Shown piece by piece: positions 1 through 11,754 of a stretch of DNA of 64,000 nucleotides. Position numbers and translations under genes: made by a program. This stretch comes from Amorphophallus konjac. Lineage: Eukaryota > Streptophyta > Magnoliopsida > Alismatales > Araceae. Within the stretch, counting starts at the first letter, position 1, and each line of letters opens with the position of its first letter. Below the pieces are notes generated by a model. The model was not told the origin of the DNA. It saw nothing but the letters and a program-made list of their open reading frames with translations, and did no database searches. The stretch is from NCBI GenBank assembly GCA_022559845.1, contig CM040125.1, positions 205,508,102 to 205,572,101 of the forward strand. The letters run 5' to 3'.

Positions 1-1032
1 ATCACTTTCCTCTTCATCGCTCCATGTGGACACCATGGCCTTGTTCTTCTTCTTGCCATTCCATTTATCAACTTTTTTGAATCTGTCGGGACAATCATTC
101 TTGAAATGTCCTGGTTTATTGCAAGAATAGTAAATGATTTTATCAGATTTCTTAGAGTTTCCAGAATTAGATTTGAAAACATTTCTTACCTTTGACCTTC
201 CTCTCATGAAGCTCTTACCTTCCTTTCTCAGGAATTTTTTGAACTTACATGTGAGCATGGCTACGTCATCCTCTTCTCGCTCACTTGCTGAATCCTCACC
301 TTCATCAAAAGTGCCATGACCACTGGGTCCTGCTTTAAGAGCTAGGGACTTCTTCTTAGGTGCCTCGGCCTCTTTGTTCTTGAGGTTGATCTCATAGGTC
401 ATCAATGACCCAATGAGTTCATCTACCTTGGTAGTTGCGAGATCTCTCGATTCTTCAACCACGGTATCCTTTGTGTGCCATGCTGGAGTTAACGATCTGA
501 GAATTTTCCTTACAATTTCTTGCTCTGAGTATTTCTTTCCCAAATCAGTTAAACTATTAGTAAGCACAGTCAATCGAGCATACATATCTTGAATTGATTC
601 ATCATGCTTCATGCGGAACATTTCATATTCAAAAATTAAAATGTTGGCTTTTGTTTCTCGTACCTGAGAGGTTCCTTCGTAGATTACCTCTAGCTTGTCC
701 CACATTAGTTTTGCAGATGCGCAGGTAGCCACTCTTGAGAATTCAACTGGATGGAGTGAGCATTGCATGATGTGTTTGGCACTCCATTTGACAGTGGATT
801 GCCTTATCTATTCTTTGGTCCACAAGTCCTCATTATCCGTAAGCTCATACGGACCTTTGCTGATCACTCGCCAAAGTTCGTAGTCTTGGGCGCGAATGAA
901 CACCTGCATACGATGTTTCCAATAGGGATAATTAGATCCAGTGAAATAAGGAGGTCTATTCACAGAATGTCCTTCAAGTAAATAACCCTTAGACGCTGAT
1001 CCACCATTTCCCTCAAGGTCGTTGGACCCCAT
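1..1032 (-). pseudogene. gag: Ty1/copia gag, degenerate and truncated
   Basis: The start codon at 1032 lies 13 nt after the primer-binding site. The first 74 codons show the copia gag N-terminus (DUF4219/UBN2 type), with the word YFTGSNYPYWKHRMQVF typical of the family, and end at a stop near 808. Homologous coding continues in broken frames to the left edge. A zinc knuckle is readable at about 75-130, but the first Cys of the CX2CX4HX4C pattern is Tyr (YYSCNKPGHFKNDC), so the metal site is damaged. Gag normally forms the particle that packages the element RNA. The copy cannot make a working product as it stands. Confidence 0.82.
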
Positions 1033-1044
1033 AATGAGAGATTA

Positions 1045-1057
1045 GGCTCTGATACCA
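1045..1057 (-). promoter_or_regulatory. Primer-binding site, initiator Met tRNA
   Basis: On the minus strand the 13 nt read TGGTATCAGAGCC, the usual plant primer site complementary to the 3' end of initiator Met tRNA. It starts 2 nt after the LTR end at 1060, which fixes both the orientation and the inner LTR boundary. Confidence 0.93.
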
Positions 1058-2074
1058 CTTGTTGTGCAGTGGACAACGGATCTAGAGGGGAGGGGTGAAT
1101 AGATCTGCCCCTCTTTTCACAATGCAACCCTCTTTAAAGCTAGATGATGAAATAAGCAGCGGAATATAACTAGCTTGACGAAGAACACAAATGATTTGCT
1201 TGGCAAGATGATTACGCAATATAGATATTGAACCTAAGCATGCATCTAACACATATCAATCGCACAATCAAACCACAACACAAAGTATTTTAAGGTGGTT
1301 CGGACTGAATCCCCAGTCCTACGTCCACCCCTCACCAAATCCGGTGAGGCGTCACTAGTGCAGCACACCAAACCGCAAATCGGAGAACCACCGATTGCCT
1401 TCCTACTAACCACCGGTAGGGACGTCAACACCGCAGATCGGACAACTTCCGATTGCCTTCCTACTAACCACCGGTAGGGATGATCTTCAGTTCCAAATGT
1501 TTGAATGAAATGGAAAAGAACAAGATATGAAAACACTCAAACAAGATATGAAATATGCTCAAAGAGAAAGGATATTGTCTGAGATTGCTGGGGCTTGAAT
1601 CTTCTTTTGAAGTAGCTTGAATCACTTGGAGATTTGATGAAGAACTTCTTCCCGGAGTACTGTTCACAGCTATAGTACTCGAACTCCTCTCCCTTGAACA
1701 CACCCTTGCAGCCTTCTTTGATCTCCCTTATTAGCCTTTCTTGCTTCTACTCTTCCTTGGAGGTTGCTGGATTGAGATATGAACTTGAATCACCTTAAGT
1801 TGATGGAGAGAGTGTTGGATGTAGCTTTGATCTTCCTTTTGATCCTCTTGAATTGATGAAGAGGAAGAAGGATGCAGTTTAGATCACCCTTGAGAGTCTT
1901 GATTGCTTCTTCTTCCTTAGAGGTTGAGATGGCTTCAGATCTGGACTTGAATGCCTTGGAATGGATGAAGAACTTCCTCCCGAAAGACTGTTCACGGAGG
2001 TGCTACAGTACCTCGAAAATGGCCTCCCTTGATCTCCCTTGAAGTGATAGGGTTTCCAACCCCTCATGTGTTGG

Positions 2075-2081
2075 TTTTATA
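2075..2081 (-). promoter_or_regulatory. TATA box of the copia LTR
   Basis: TATAAAA on the minus strand. TATA-like words occur in the same part of the three solo LTRs (19455, 33680, 56913), which supports a conserved LTR promoter. Confidence 0.55.
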
Positions 2082-2214
2082 GACCTTGAATGGTCCTTGG
2101 ACACCCCCCAGACCAGATCCACAAATCATGGGAGATTAGGTGAGTTTTGATTAAACAAATCCATGGAAAGGGGCTGGCCACGAGGTGGAATTCGAAGTCA
2201 AACATGGCTGCATC

Positions 2215-2405
2215 GGGGCTGGTGGTCGACCTGCAGCTTCTGGCGGTCGACCGCTACTGAGAAACACTATAGACGGATGGTCACTGGGAATTCCGATCGA
2301 CTGCTACGGGCTGGCGGTCGACCACCAGCTGAAAGACATGCAGACTGGCGGATGCTGGCTGGGGCGGTCGACCGCCCCTGTGCTGGCGGTCGACCGCCAG
2401 CTGGG
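2215..2405. repeat. Array of GTCGAC-centred palindromes
   Basis: About six copies of variants of GGCGGTCGACCGCC occur within 190 bp, each a dyad centred on GTCGAC and separated by unrelated sequence. They lie upstream of the LTR TATA box, in U3, where regulatory repeats are expected. Confidence 0.75.
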
Positions 2406-2830
2406 CTGATTCCGGGCTTGCCCGGGTCGGTCCATTATCCGCTTCAGCTCCGTCGTTCAACTCCATTAGTAGCCTGTTCATGTCTGTAACTTCATCCTTG
2501 TTGGTCTAGAAAGTACCAACTGAATCTTTATCTTTTGACTCTCATCTTGTGCAGTGGCCATGGCTATTTGAATGAAGCTTGTAGTTGTTGTATAGACTTT
2601 GCATCAAGGCTTGGACGTGTAGACTTTGTGTGCATGTATGAACTCTGTACAGACTTTACACCTTGAGCATGCATGAGCCTGTACAGACTTGCTTCATGAA
2701 CGTACAGACTTGGTAACTTGATGCACGAACACAACAGAACGCAATGTATAGACTTTGTGTGTGAAGTAGCCGGCCAATGTATAGACTTGTGTTGCAACCA
2801 TCAACCAACGTACAGACTTGGAGTTGTGCT

Positions 2831-3110
2831 AGCAGCCAACGTACAGACTTTGTCCAACGTATAGACTTTGTCCAACGTATAGACTTTGTCCATCATACAG
2901 ACTTGGTCCAATGTATAGACTTTGTCCAACGTATAGACTCTGTCCAACGTATAGACTTTGTCTAACGTATAGACTTGGTCCAATGTATAGACTTTGTCCA
3001 ACGTATAGACTTCGTCCAACGTATAGACTTTGTCCAACGTATAGACTTTGTCCAACGTATAGACTTCGGCCAACGTATAGACTTCGTCCAATGTACAGAC
3101 TTTGAATGCA
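2831..3110. repeat. 18-bp minisatellite
   Basis: About fifteen head-to-tail copies of an 18-bp unit (AACGTATAGACTTTGTCC with small variants). Because 18 is divisible by 3, several frames stay open and give fake repeat peptides. The core word GTATAGACTT is scattered, not tandem, through the other copia LTRs, so this block looks like a local expansion of an LTR motif. Confidence 0.92.
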
Positions 3111-3253
3111 GTGCACATGCCCGTAACCTGTTCGATGAAATGACAAACTGCTTAAACAGATACACAATGACATTATATGCAAACACAATGTGACTTATAG
3201 TAGTTGCTATCATCAAAACCATAATAGTAATCATGGTGCACATGTGTTCAACA

Positions 3254-3531
3254 AAAAACTCTCCGTCTCCTCTGTGTGGTTTGACTGTCTGATCTCTTGT
3301 GGAGTGTGTTTGGCTGATCTCTCTTTGCGTCTTGAGCTCTTAAGCTGCTCATTCACTGTTCCAAATCAACCTCTTCTCATTAAGCTTTTGTTGGATTGTC
3401 TACTCCTTGGGCTGTTAAGGAAGACTCACTTACTGCGACTGGGTTTTCATCTCTTATAATTCAAATTGCTTTAAATTTCAACGTGATCTATTCATCCCCC
3501 CCCCTTCTATCTCACGTTCCGCGTGCTATCA
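3254..3531 (+). repeat. 3' end of a plus-strand copia-type LTR
   Basis: The block ends with GTGATCTATTCATCCCCCCC and a short tail closing in CTATCA, the layout seen at the 3' ends of the other copia LTRs here (compare 34845-34872). It lies between the minus-strand copia LTR and the point where the Tekay LTR resumes. The best reading is an LTR inserted in the Tekay 5' LTR and then split by the minus-strand element; the rest would be left of the window. Confidence 0.55.
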
Positions 3532-4375
3532 GCGTGGCCCGGAATGGGAAATACTTGACTTATGGCCCGAAAAGGGCAGATTACTTGCTTGATTGAAATA
3601 GCCAATTCTACTGACACGTACTTGATATTACTTGCTTGAATTGAATTTTAACTTGCTCGTACCTAAGTTATACTTGTACATGAGTTCATTCTTGCACCTG
3701 AGTTCATACTTGTACATGAGTTCCTGCTTGCCCAAAAGTGGCATCTACAGCTATAAGTTCTTGAAATACTGCTTGTCAATTACTTGAAATCTTGCGATAC
3801 TCTCTTTATACAGTTCTTGATCTCTTATTGTTCATCATGCATAGATTTATCTGTATACCTTATTTTCTTACACGTACATCATGTATAGCCATACTGATAA
3901 TACATGCAAACTGTAAATCACTTAAAGATTGCTCGAATTTGAGATGTAATTTCTATTGAGCGATTCGCTCTTCTAGTTACTTCCTAACATTTTCAGGTTA
4001 TTCAGATAGCGACAAGAATGAGATTTAGACCGAGTAAAGAGTGCTAGAACGCCACTCGCCTATCATTAGCTAGTTGCATTTTTTTGAATTCACTTGTGTC
4101 CTACCTTGTATTTCCAATATGTCAGTTTTGTTGTATAGACCGTGTTAAGGCATGTAGCCTAGTGTTGGATTTTAAATTTAGAATTTATCATGGACTATCT
4201 TTAATTCCTTTGGTTAATCAAATAATCATCACTTGGACTATTGGGATTATCAGATTTTATTAGTCTTTTGCGCACTCCGTAATTATGTATGTCAAAAAAA
4301 ATTATATCGCTCTAATGACACGTTCTATATAGACGCGTCACGCATCCGAGTATCTTCCGCGCTCGGGACGTGACA
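3532..4375 (+). repeat. Tekay 5' LTR, 3' portion
   Basis: This matches 12313-13119 of the 3' LTR closely and ends in GACGTGACA before the primer site. The 5' three-quarters of the LTR is displaced beyond the left edge by the copia insertions. A short duplicated stretch (GAGTTCAT...CTTG near 3680-3720) is not present in the 3' copy. Confidence 0.9.
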
Positions 4376-4382
4376 GTCTTCG

Positions 4383-4395
4383 TGGTATCAGAGCC
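4383..4395 (+). promoter_or_regulatory. Primer-binding site, initiator Met tRNA
   Basis: TGGTATCAGAGCC lies 7 nt after the LTR end at 4375 and defines the plus orientation of the element. Confidence 0.93.
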
Positions 4396-4622
4396 TAGGT
4401 TTTCAAACCTTGGAAACTAGAAGAAATAAGAGGTTAGGAAGAATCTACGGTCATGATTGAAATCTAGGTTAAACCTGAGACCAATGATAGGTAAAAACCC
4501 GAGTCCAAGCATAGGTGAAACCCGAGTCCAAGGATACATATAACTTACCTGGTGAGACGGATAGAGCCATGGGTTAAGATCTATAATGACTTTTGACCTT
4601 CTAATTAAACCCGATCCTTACT

Positions 4623-5534
4623 ATGTCTAAACCATTTTGTAGGATCATGGCCGCTAAAAGAGCACAATGGCGCGAGATGCAGCGCACCGTGCAAGGCCTT
4701 ACACAGGCGCTACAGTATGTGACACAAGGCGGTGCCAACTGTGGAGCTGGTGATCTTCACAGGAGTTTCCGTAACATGAACCCACCAAGGTTCACGGGTT
4801 TGTCCGACCCCGAGGATGACGAGAATTGGCTAAAGGAGATGGAACGAATTTTTCGTGTGATGCAATGCGCGGACGAGGAGAATGTTCTACTGGCTGTATT
4901 CCAACTAGAGTGGGACGCTCGATGTTGGTGGGAATCCATAGAAGCAATGCTGCCAGAAGACCATGTCACATGGGATGAATTCACGGAGCACTTCAACAAA
5001 AAGTACTTCTCCAACCATGTCCAGGAGAAGAAGGCCGCAGAATTCACCATTCTGAAACAACAGGGCTTGAAAGTGGCCGAGTATGAGGCTTAGTTTTCAA
5101 GATTGTTGAAGTATGCACTCCATTTGGTGTGTACAGAAAAGATGAAGGCGAGAAGGTTCCTCAATGGGCTTCGGCCCCACTACATCACCCAACTTGCACT
5201 GATGGACATCCAAGTCTATTCGGAGATGGTTTGGCGTGCTCAATGGCTAGAAGACGCCACCGAATTATGTGAAAGGATTCGAGGAAGGGACAAGAAGGAA
5301 CCCGTCACAAGCCCGGGAAAATTCAAACAATCATTCAACAAGAAAAGTTTCTTCATGGGAGGGGAGCCCTCCAAGGTGATGAAATTCCAGAAGAATGACA
5401 GGCCATTCTCCACCGCCACACCCTCTAAGGAGATTTGCAAGTATTGTGATAAAGCTGGTCATAGGACCGAGGAATGCTGAAGGAAGTTAGGAGCTTGTCT
5501 TCGATGTGGTAGCTGAGAGCATCAAATCCCAGAT
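4623..5534 (+). pseudogene. gag: Tekay gag with two zinc knuckles, three stops
   Basis: The frame opens at 4623; a second Met at 4647 is also possible. The Retrotrans_gag core (PPRFTGLSDPEDDENWL through WDEFTEHFNKKYF) occupies about residues 55-125. A TAG at 5091 breaks it in the core. The frame goes on to a perfect CX2CX4HX4C knuckle (CKYCDKAGHRTEEC, about 5437-5478), a TGA directly after it, and a second knuckle (CLRCGS, stop, EHQIPDC) whose spacer also contains a TGA. Two knuckles in tandem are usual for this group. The protein would have been the particle coat and RNA packager. Only point stops separate it from an open frame. Confidence 0.88.
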
Positions 5535-5540
5535 TGCCCA

Positions 5541-7420
5541 TTGATGAAGGAGCAAGACACCAAAGACGAGAAGCGTCCGATAAAGAAACAAGGTCGTCTG
5601 CAAGCTCTCCGGGAGACGGAACCCATTGAAGGTGGAATCGTGGAAGGTACTCTCAGCATTTGTTCTAAAACTGCTCAAGTTTTATTTGATACTAGAGCAA
5701 CTCATTCATTCATTTCCAAGAAATTTGTTGCTTCATTTTCTAAGAAACATGAACTGTTAGATATGGTCATATCTACACCTCTTGAGAATGAGTCCGATAT
5801 CACTTATCACTATCCAAATTGTGAAGTGATGGTTAAAGGAAACAATTTACCTGTTGTCCTGATATGCCTAGATATGAAGGATTATGATGTCACACTAGGT
5901 GCCGACTGGTTATCCACACACCAAGCAACTGTAGATTGCCGGCATGGCAAGGTAACTTTCGTAGATTTTCCAGAGCTGGTTTACATTAACCCTCGGGCTA
6001 AATCACCTCTTATATCAGCCCTCCGTGCTAGTAAGCTTATGAATAAGGGATGTATGGCTTTCATAACATTCGTGACTGCCACTGAAGTCGAGGAGATTAA
6101 ACTTGAAGACATCCGTGTAATTCAAGATTTTCCCGACGTATTTCTAGAAGAATTGCCCAGCTTACCCCCAGAAAGAGAAGTGTCATTCACAATCGACCTT
6201 GTCCCTGGTGCTGGTTCTGTTTCCAAGGCACCTTATAGAATGTCCCCTGCTGAGCTGAAAGAGCTAAAAGAGCAGCTGATGGAGTTATTGAAAAAGGGTT
6301 TCATCAGGCCAACTACTTCCCCATGGGGAGCACCCGTGCTATTCGTCAAAAAGAAGGATGGATCGATGAGACTATGTATTGATTATCGGTAGCTAAATCA
6401 CCTTACAATCAAGAACAAGTACCCGCTGCCGAGAATTGACGAGCTGTTTGATCAGTTATCTGGAGCTTCATATTTCTCCAAGATTGATCTTCGTTCTAGT
6501 TACCACCAACTGAAGATCAAAGAAGAAGACATTCATAAAACTGCATTCCGGAGCAGGTATGGGCATTACGAATTTACTGTTATGCCTTTCGGACTAACGA
6601 ATACCCCCGTAGCTTTTATGCAGTTAATGAACAACATATTCAGGCCTTACTTAGACCAATTTATTGGGGTCTTTATCGATGATATTTTGATTTACTCAAA
6701 GTCTGAGGAAGACCATGAAGAACATCTCAAGAAGGCGCTACGGATATTGAGGGAAAACAAACTACATGCCAAATTCAGCAAGTGCGAGTTTTGGCTCGAG
6801 GAAGTATCCTTCTTAGGCCATATCATTTCAAATAACAGAATTGTTGTTGACTCATCAAAGGTCAAAGCCGTAAAGAACTGGGAACGACCCACAAATGCAA
6901 CAGAGATTCGAAGCTTCTTGGGTCTAGCTAGTTACTACCGTCATTTTATCAAGGACTTCTCCAAGATTGCTGTTCCTCTGGCCAGGTTAACCGGCAAGGA
7001 AGTGCCTTATGAGTGGAATGAAGACTGTGAAAAGAGTTTCCAAGCTTTGAAGGATCTCTTGACCACTTCTCCAGTCTTATCATTACCAATTGAAGGAGAG
7101 AAATACGAGGTATATACTGATGCTTCTGGTATTGGCCTCGGATGTGTATTGATGCAAAATGGAAGAGTCATTGCATACTCATTCCGGCTGTGGTAGTATT
7201 TGCCTTGAAGATCTGGAGACACTATCTCTACGGAGAATAATTCACTGTATATTCTGATCACAAAAGCCTCAAGTATTTATTCTCCCAAAAGAAGCTGAAC
7301 ATGTGGGAAAGGCGTTGGCTCGAATATCTCAAGGATTTTGACTTCACTATACAATACCATCCCGGTAAGGGTAATTCCATAGTTGATGCCCTTAGTCGAA
7401 AGCCGAGAGCAATATTGGCC
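5541..7420 (+). pseudogene. pol: Tekay pol, protease to RNase H
   Basis: Aspartic protease: the motif at 5688 is [10 protein letters not shown], with Arg in place of the Gly of the D-[ST]-G active site. Reverse transcriptase: starts near 6230 ([11 protein letters not shown]) and contains LCIDYR, then a TAG at 6390, [22 protein letters not shown] and the catalytic box FIDD at about 6672. RNase [15 protein letters not shown] near 7100, then a deletion of roughly 50 bp at about 7190 that removes the segment before [15 protein letters not shown], and the DHKSLKYLF and ALSRK words up to 7405. The RT core residues look intact, but the protease site, the stop and the gap rule out function. Confidence 0.9.
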
Positions 7421-8936
7421 AACTGTATGATACAAGAATGGAAGTTGCTAGAGAAATTCTCTAAGCTTGATATCAGCACAGATGAGAAGAACAAGTGTAT
7501 TATTCTATCTCATATGAGTGTACACCCAGATTTGCTACATGAAATCATGAAGCTTCAAGAAGAAGATCCCGCACTAGTGGAGATAAAAAGTAAGCTGAAC
7601 GAGAGACTTGATTTCAAGCTAGCATCTGATGGAAGATTACTATTTCATGAACGTACATGTGTGCCCGACTGTTTTGAATTGAAGAAGAAGATTCTTGAAG
7701 AAGCTCATCGATCAAGGTACACAATCCAACCTAGAGCCACTATGATTTACCAAGATTTGAAAAGAACTTTCTGGTGGCCTAACATGAAAAGGGAGGTAAC
7801 TCGTTGCCTCACATGCCAACAAGTGAAGGCGAAACATCAAAAACCCGTCGGAAAGCTACATCCGCTAGATATTCCCAAGTGGAAGTGGGAAAACATTGGC
7901 ATGGACTTTATCATGGGTTTGCCCAAGGCTAGGAGCGGACATAATGAATTTGGGTAATCATCTATCGCCTAACCAAATCGGCTCATTTCTTACCCATCAA
8001 GAGCTGATGGTCAGTCGATGTACTTGCTGCCCTGTATATTAAGGAGATGGTTAGATTGCATGGAGTTCCCGTGTCGATTGTATCCAACCGAGACCCACGT
8101 TTTACCTCTCATTTCTGGAAAAGTCTACAACACTCTCTGGGGATGAAACTCAACTACAGCACTGCTTTCCATCCCCAGACAGATGGACAGACCGAAAAGA
8201 CAAATCAAGTTGTGGAAGATATGTTGAGAGCATGCATTATAGACTTTGGTGGAAGCTAGCATGACCACTTACCATTAGCCGAATTTGCATATAACAACAG
8301 CTATCAAGCCAGTATACAAATGGCACCTTTTGAGGAGCTGTATGGCAGGAGTTGCCGATCTCCAATATGCAGGGATGAAGTTGGTGAAAGATAAATTCTA
8401 GGCCCAGACATGGTATGGGATTCTTCCGAGAAGATACACCTCATTAGAGAAAGGTTAAAGATAGCACAGTCCAGGCAGAAATCTTATGCTGATAACAGAA
8501 GACGAGACTTGGAATTTTAAATCGGAGATCATGTTTTTCTCAAAGTATCTCCCAGTCGAGGCATTAGAAGATTCGGTGTTAAGGGCAAAGTAACACCACG
8601 GTTTATTGGTCCATTCGAAGTGCTGGAAAGAGTAGTCGAGGTGGCTTATCGCATCGCCCTACCTCCACAACTATCTGAAGTGCACAACATATTTCATATT
8701 TCTATGCTGAAGAAACACGTGCACGATCCCTTCCATGTCATCGACCACAATGACTTAGTGGTACAGAAGGACTTACTTATGAGCAGAAGCCAATGAAGAT
8801 CCTCGACCAAGATGTTCAAGTTCTAAGGAATAAGATGATCCCTATGGTAAAAATCTAATGGAATCGATGCTTAGAACAAGAAGCTACATGGGAGACTGAA
8901 GAGTCCATGAAGAGAAGATTTCTGGAGTTATTCTAG
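7421..8936 (+). pseudogene. pol: Tekay integrase and chromodomain tail
   Basis: The N-terminal HHCC zinc site reads HRSRYTIQPRAT...CLTCQQ, with Gln where the second His is expected. The core has the first Asp (GMDFIMGLP, about 7900), then a TAA at 7955, Asn replacing the second catalytic Asp (VSNRDPRFTS, about 8080), and the Glu in TDGQTEKTNQ. Further on are [12 protein letters not shown], the GPFEVLERV and HISMLKKH boxes of the C-terminal domain, and a final EQEATWETEESMKRRF, which matches the end of a Tekay/Del chromodomain. That domain normally steers integration toward heterochromatin. Further stops lie at 8257 and about 8390, 8518 and 8857. Confidence 0.87.
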
Positions 8937-9002
8937 TTGTAAGTACTCTGCACCCTTCCTATTCTCGCATAGTACAGCTGAATTTAGGGACCAAATTATT
9001 TT

Positions 9003-9015
9003 AAGTGGGGGAGGG
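9003..9015 (+). promoter_or_regulatory. Polypurine tract
   Basis: AAGTGGGGGAGGG directly precedes the 3' LTR start (TGTAGCAC) and is the expected primer for plus-strand DNA synthesis. Confidence 0.9.
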
Positions 9016-10329
9016 TGTAGCACTCCCGATAAAAAAAACCATTGTGTAAATTTAAAACTTCTTCCTAAAAGAAATCATACATGAAGGCATTACATAAAGA
9101 ACCCAACCTCATGAGGACTATAATATAAATATACAAGCCAACCTTACCTTATGCCATAAAGAATCATGAGGGCTTTATGTAAAGAATCAAAACCTTATGG
9201 GGACTAGTATATAAATGTACAACCCACTTTATGCATAGTACGTAATGAACTCTTTTCGAAAGAATCTTATAATGAGAGGCTTTGTATAAAGAGCTAAACC
9301 ATGTGATGGTTATTATATAAATGTACAAGATAACTTTATGCATATGGGTAGTACGTAAGTGGGTGTCCTTTCCACCACCTAAATATAAATGGCGCCCCTG
9401 ACCAGGGCGCCAATTACACAATTGAAGACCATGTGAGGAGGTGCCATTTCCCTTGGGGCACCATCCCATTAAAGTATTAATATATATATATACACCATGA
9501 AGGCCAACACGTGAGAGTGGCAGTTTTGTCTAACAGTTAACGACCTCTTGCAAGAGAGTCATTCTCATGAATAGTACCACCTAGATTAATAGACGACCCC
9601 TTACAAGGTCGTCATTTCATTTGTGTTTCTAGAAGGGTGGAACACAAACAACCCCATTTAGTTGGCAAAGCCCATGCCTACTCAGCCAGACCCACAAGGT
9701 AATAAACCAATGCTTTGTGATTCTCTATAACTAATTCCCTCCGTAGCACTGGCAGAGGCTACTGCCATCATTCAGTGCTGCTTGCAAAAAGGGAATATTT
9801 CCCTTCATTCCCTCAGAAAATGTGAAGTCCACGTCCTACTGTTGAAGCTTTGCGGCGGCGGAGAACGTGTGGCTTCATCCTGTCATCTGTACCTCGTAAT
9901 CACGTCAAAAGGTAGGTGTTCTCAAGTCCTTGCCTAACTAGTAGCTAAATAGGTTAACTTATGCATGCTTAGAGTTAGATTAACTCATTATCCATGCTAT
10001 ATTACCTGGCATTACCGTGATCAAGAAATGACCATGTATATACCATGTTACACATATTTTAATATCCTGTTACACCTATCATGCATGATTTTATACACCA
10101 TATGTTACCATGATTTTATGAGTTTTAAATAAAAAATTGTTATCATGATTTCATGAGTTTTGAACATATCTTATTACACTAGTTTTACAGTCTTAATAAT
10201 CGTGTTTTAGCCTTAGTATATAACCTCTATTACCTGAGTTTTAAAATCCCGAAAAGCCCAACCCTCTAGTGAATAGCGCCCCTGACCAGGGCACCAATTC
10301 CCTAAGCCCCCAGCCAAGGCGCCGATTAA

Positions 10330-11450
10330 ATGAAGACACTTCACAGTGTCATCATTTCCATTTCCATAATTTCCAGTAATTGATAATTCAAAACATTCAA
10401 AAATCCATAACTACTGAATTAAACCACGAAAATTCTGCATGAATATGTTTCTATGATCATGACATTTTCCTCTACCTGCTCGTACCCTTAATTCCTGAAT
10501 CAGAGCACTTTCATACTGATGAATAGTGAACCACCCACCTATAAATGGCACCCCTAACCAGGGCGCCAATTACAAAATTGAAGACTTCGCGCATGATCGC
10601 CAATTAATTGAAGACCATGTGCAATGACGTCAATTCCATTTTCTAAAATTTCTAGTAATTAGTAAATAAACGCATTCAAAAATCCATAACTATTGAACAA
10701 AACCATGAAAACTCTGCATGAATATGTTTCTGTGATCCTGCCATTTTCCTTACCTGTCCGTACCCTTACTTCCTGATTTAGAGAACTTTTATACTGATGA
10801 ATAGTGAGCCACCCAAATGTAAGTGGCGCCCCTGACCAGGGCGCCAATTACACAAATGAAGACTCCGTGCATGGTCGCCAATTAATTGAAGACCATGTGC
10901 AATGTCGTCAATTCCATTTCTGGAATTTCCAGTAATTAGTAAATCAATGCATTCAAAAATCCATAACTATTAAACTGGACCATGAAAATTTTGCCTGAAT
11001 ATACTTCTGTGATCCTGATAATTTTCTCTACCTGTCCATGTCTTTGATTCCTGATTCGGAGAAACTTTAGAAAATGAATAGTAATTTGTATCACAGAATG
11101 TACCATTCTAATAGAAAGCATAACCCACTTGAAAAACAACTCAATTGGTGACCCTACACAGTGTCGTCAATCAGTTGAGCTCTGTATATCAATTAGTGAC
11201 ACCCCGAGGAGTCTTCAACTAAAAGAAGACTACTCAGAAGGGCGCCAATTACATTTTTGAGAAATTAACAACACAGCATTAGAAAATTCATATATGTAAA
11301 ACCAAAACCCAACAAATACACATGAACATGTTTCTGAACTCCTGAGAATTTTCACTACCTGTTCATGTCTTTACTTCCTGTTTTCGATAAACTTTTTTGG
11401 ATGAATAGTGTTTTGAGTCACAGACACACCTTGCTGGGTGAAAATCACCC
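10330..11450. repeat. ~277-bp tandem units in the Tekay LTR
   Basis: Four diverged copies share the blocks ATTCAAAAATCCATAACTA (10396, 10673, 10949 and a weaker one near 11280), GAATATGTTTCTGTGATC, and a GGCGCC hairpin followed by CAATTACA and TTGAAGAC. The spacing is about 277 bp. Confidence 0.8.
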
Positions 11451-11607
11451 AATGAAATTGGCGCCCCAAGCCAGGGCACCAATTCCTTAAATAGCGGCAG
11501 CCAGGTCATCTTCAATTAATTGAAGACTCCCTAAGCAGGCGCCAATTCCATATATATATATATATTTTCTGAAAAATCAAAATTTTGAGAGATTGGCCAA
11601 CCCCCAA

Positions 11608-11754
11608 GCGCCAATTCACTGAAAGAACCCCTGGACCCTGGGCGTCAATTCATTGAAAGAACCCCTGGACCCTGGGTGCCAATTCACTGAAAGATCCCCT
11701 GACCCCAGGGCGCCGATTCACTGAAAGAGGGGTTACCCCCAGGGTGCCAATTCA
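11608..11754. repeat. 34-bp tandem repeat
   Basis: About 4.3 head-to-tail copies of a 34-bp unit built around GCGCCAATTCACTGAAAGA and CCCCTGGACCCTGG. The GCGCC word ties it to the hairpins of the surrounding array. Confidence 0.88.

Larger units (their letters stand above)
1..3253 (-). mobile_element. Sirevirus-like Ty1/copia element, 5' part (LTR, primer site, gag)
   Basis: Read on the minus strand this is an LTR (3253 to 1060), a 2-nt spacer, an initiator-Met primer-binding site and then a decayed gag running off the left edge. The LTR has 5'-TGTTG and CAACA-type ends and resembles the three solo LTRs elsewhere in the window. Pol and the second LTR lie outside the window, so the insertion's target duplication cannot be checked. 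The element sits in another LTR fragment (3254-3531), which in turn interrupts the Tekay 5' LTR. Assignment to the Sirevirus group rests on the gag type and the long LTR with repeated palindromes; it is an inference. Confidence 0.8.
1060..3253 (-). repeat. 5' LTR of the Sirevirus-like element
   Basis: The LTR is 2,194 bp, beginning TGTTGTGC at 1060 on the plus strand and ending CAACA at 3253. Its outer end matches the start of the other copia LTRs here (GGTTTTGATGAT block) and its inner end carries the AGAGGGG...GGGTGAATAGATC block that all of them share. It holds a 60-bp duplication (1394-1483), an array of GTCGAC-centred palindromes and an 18-bp minisatellite. The outer boundary is judged by similarity, since no second LTR is available. 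Confidence 0.78.

Noticed and set aside
2777..3188. Several open frames encoding six-residue repeats such as VYTLDK on both strands
   Set aside because: They are by-products of the 18-bp minisatellite, open in many frames at once with no start context or homology.
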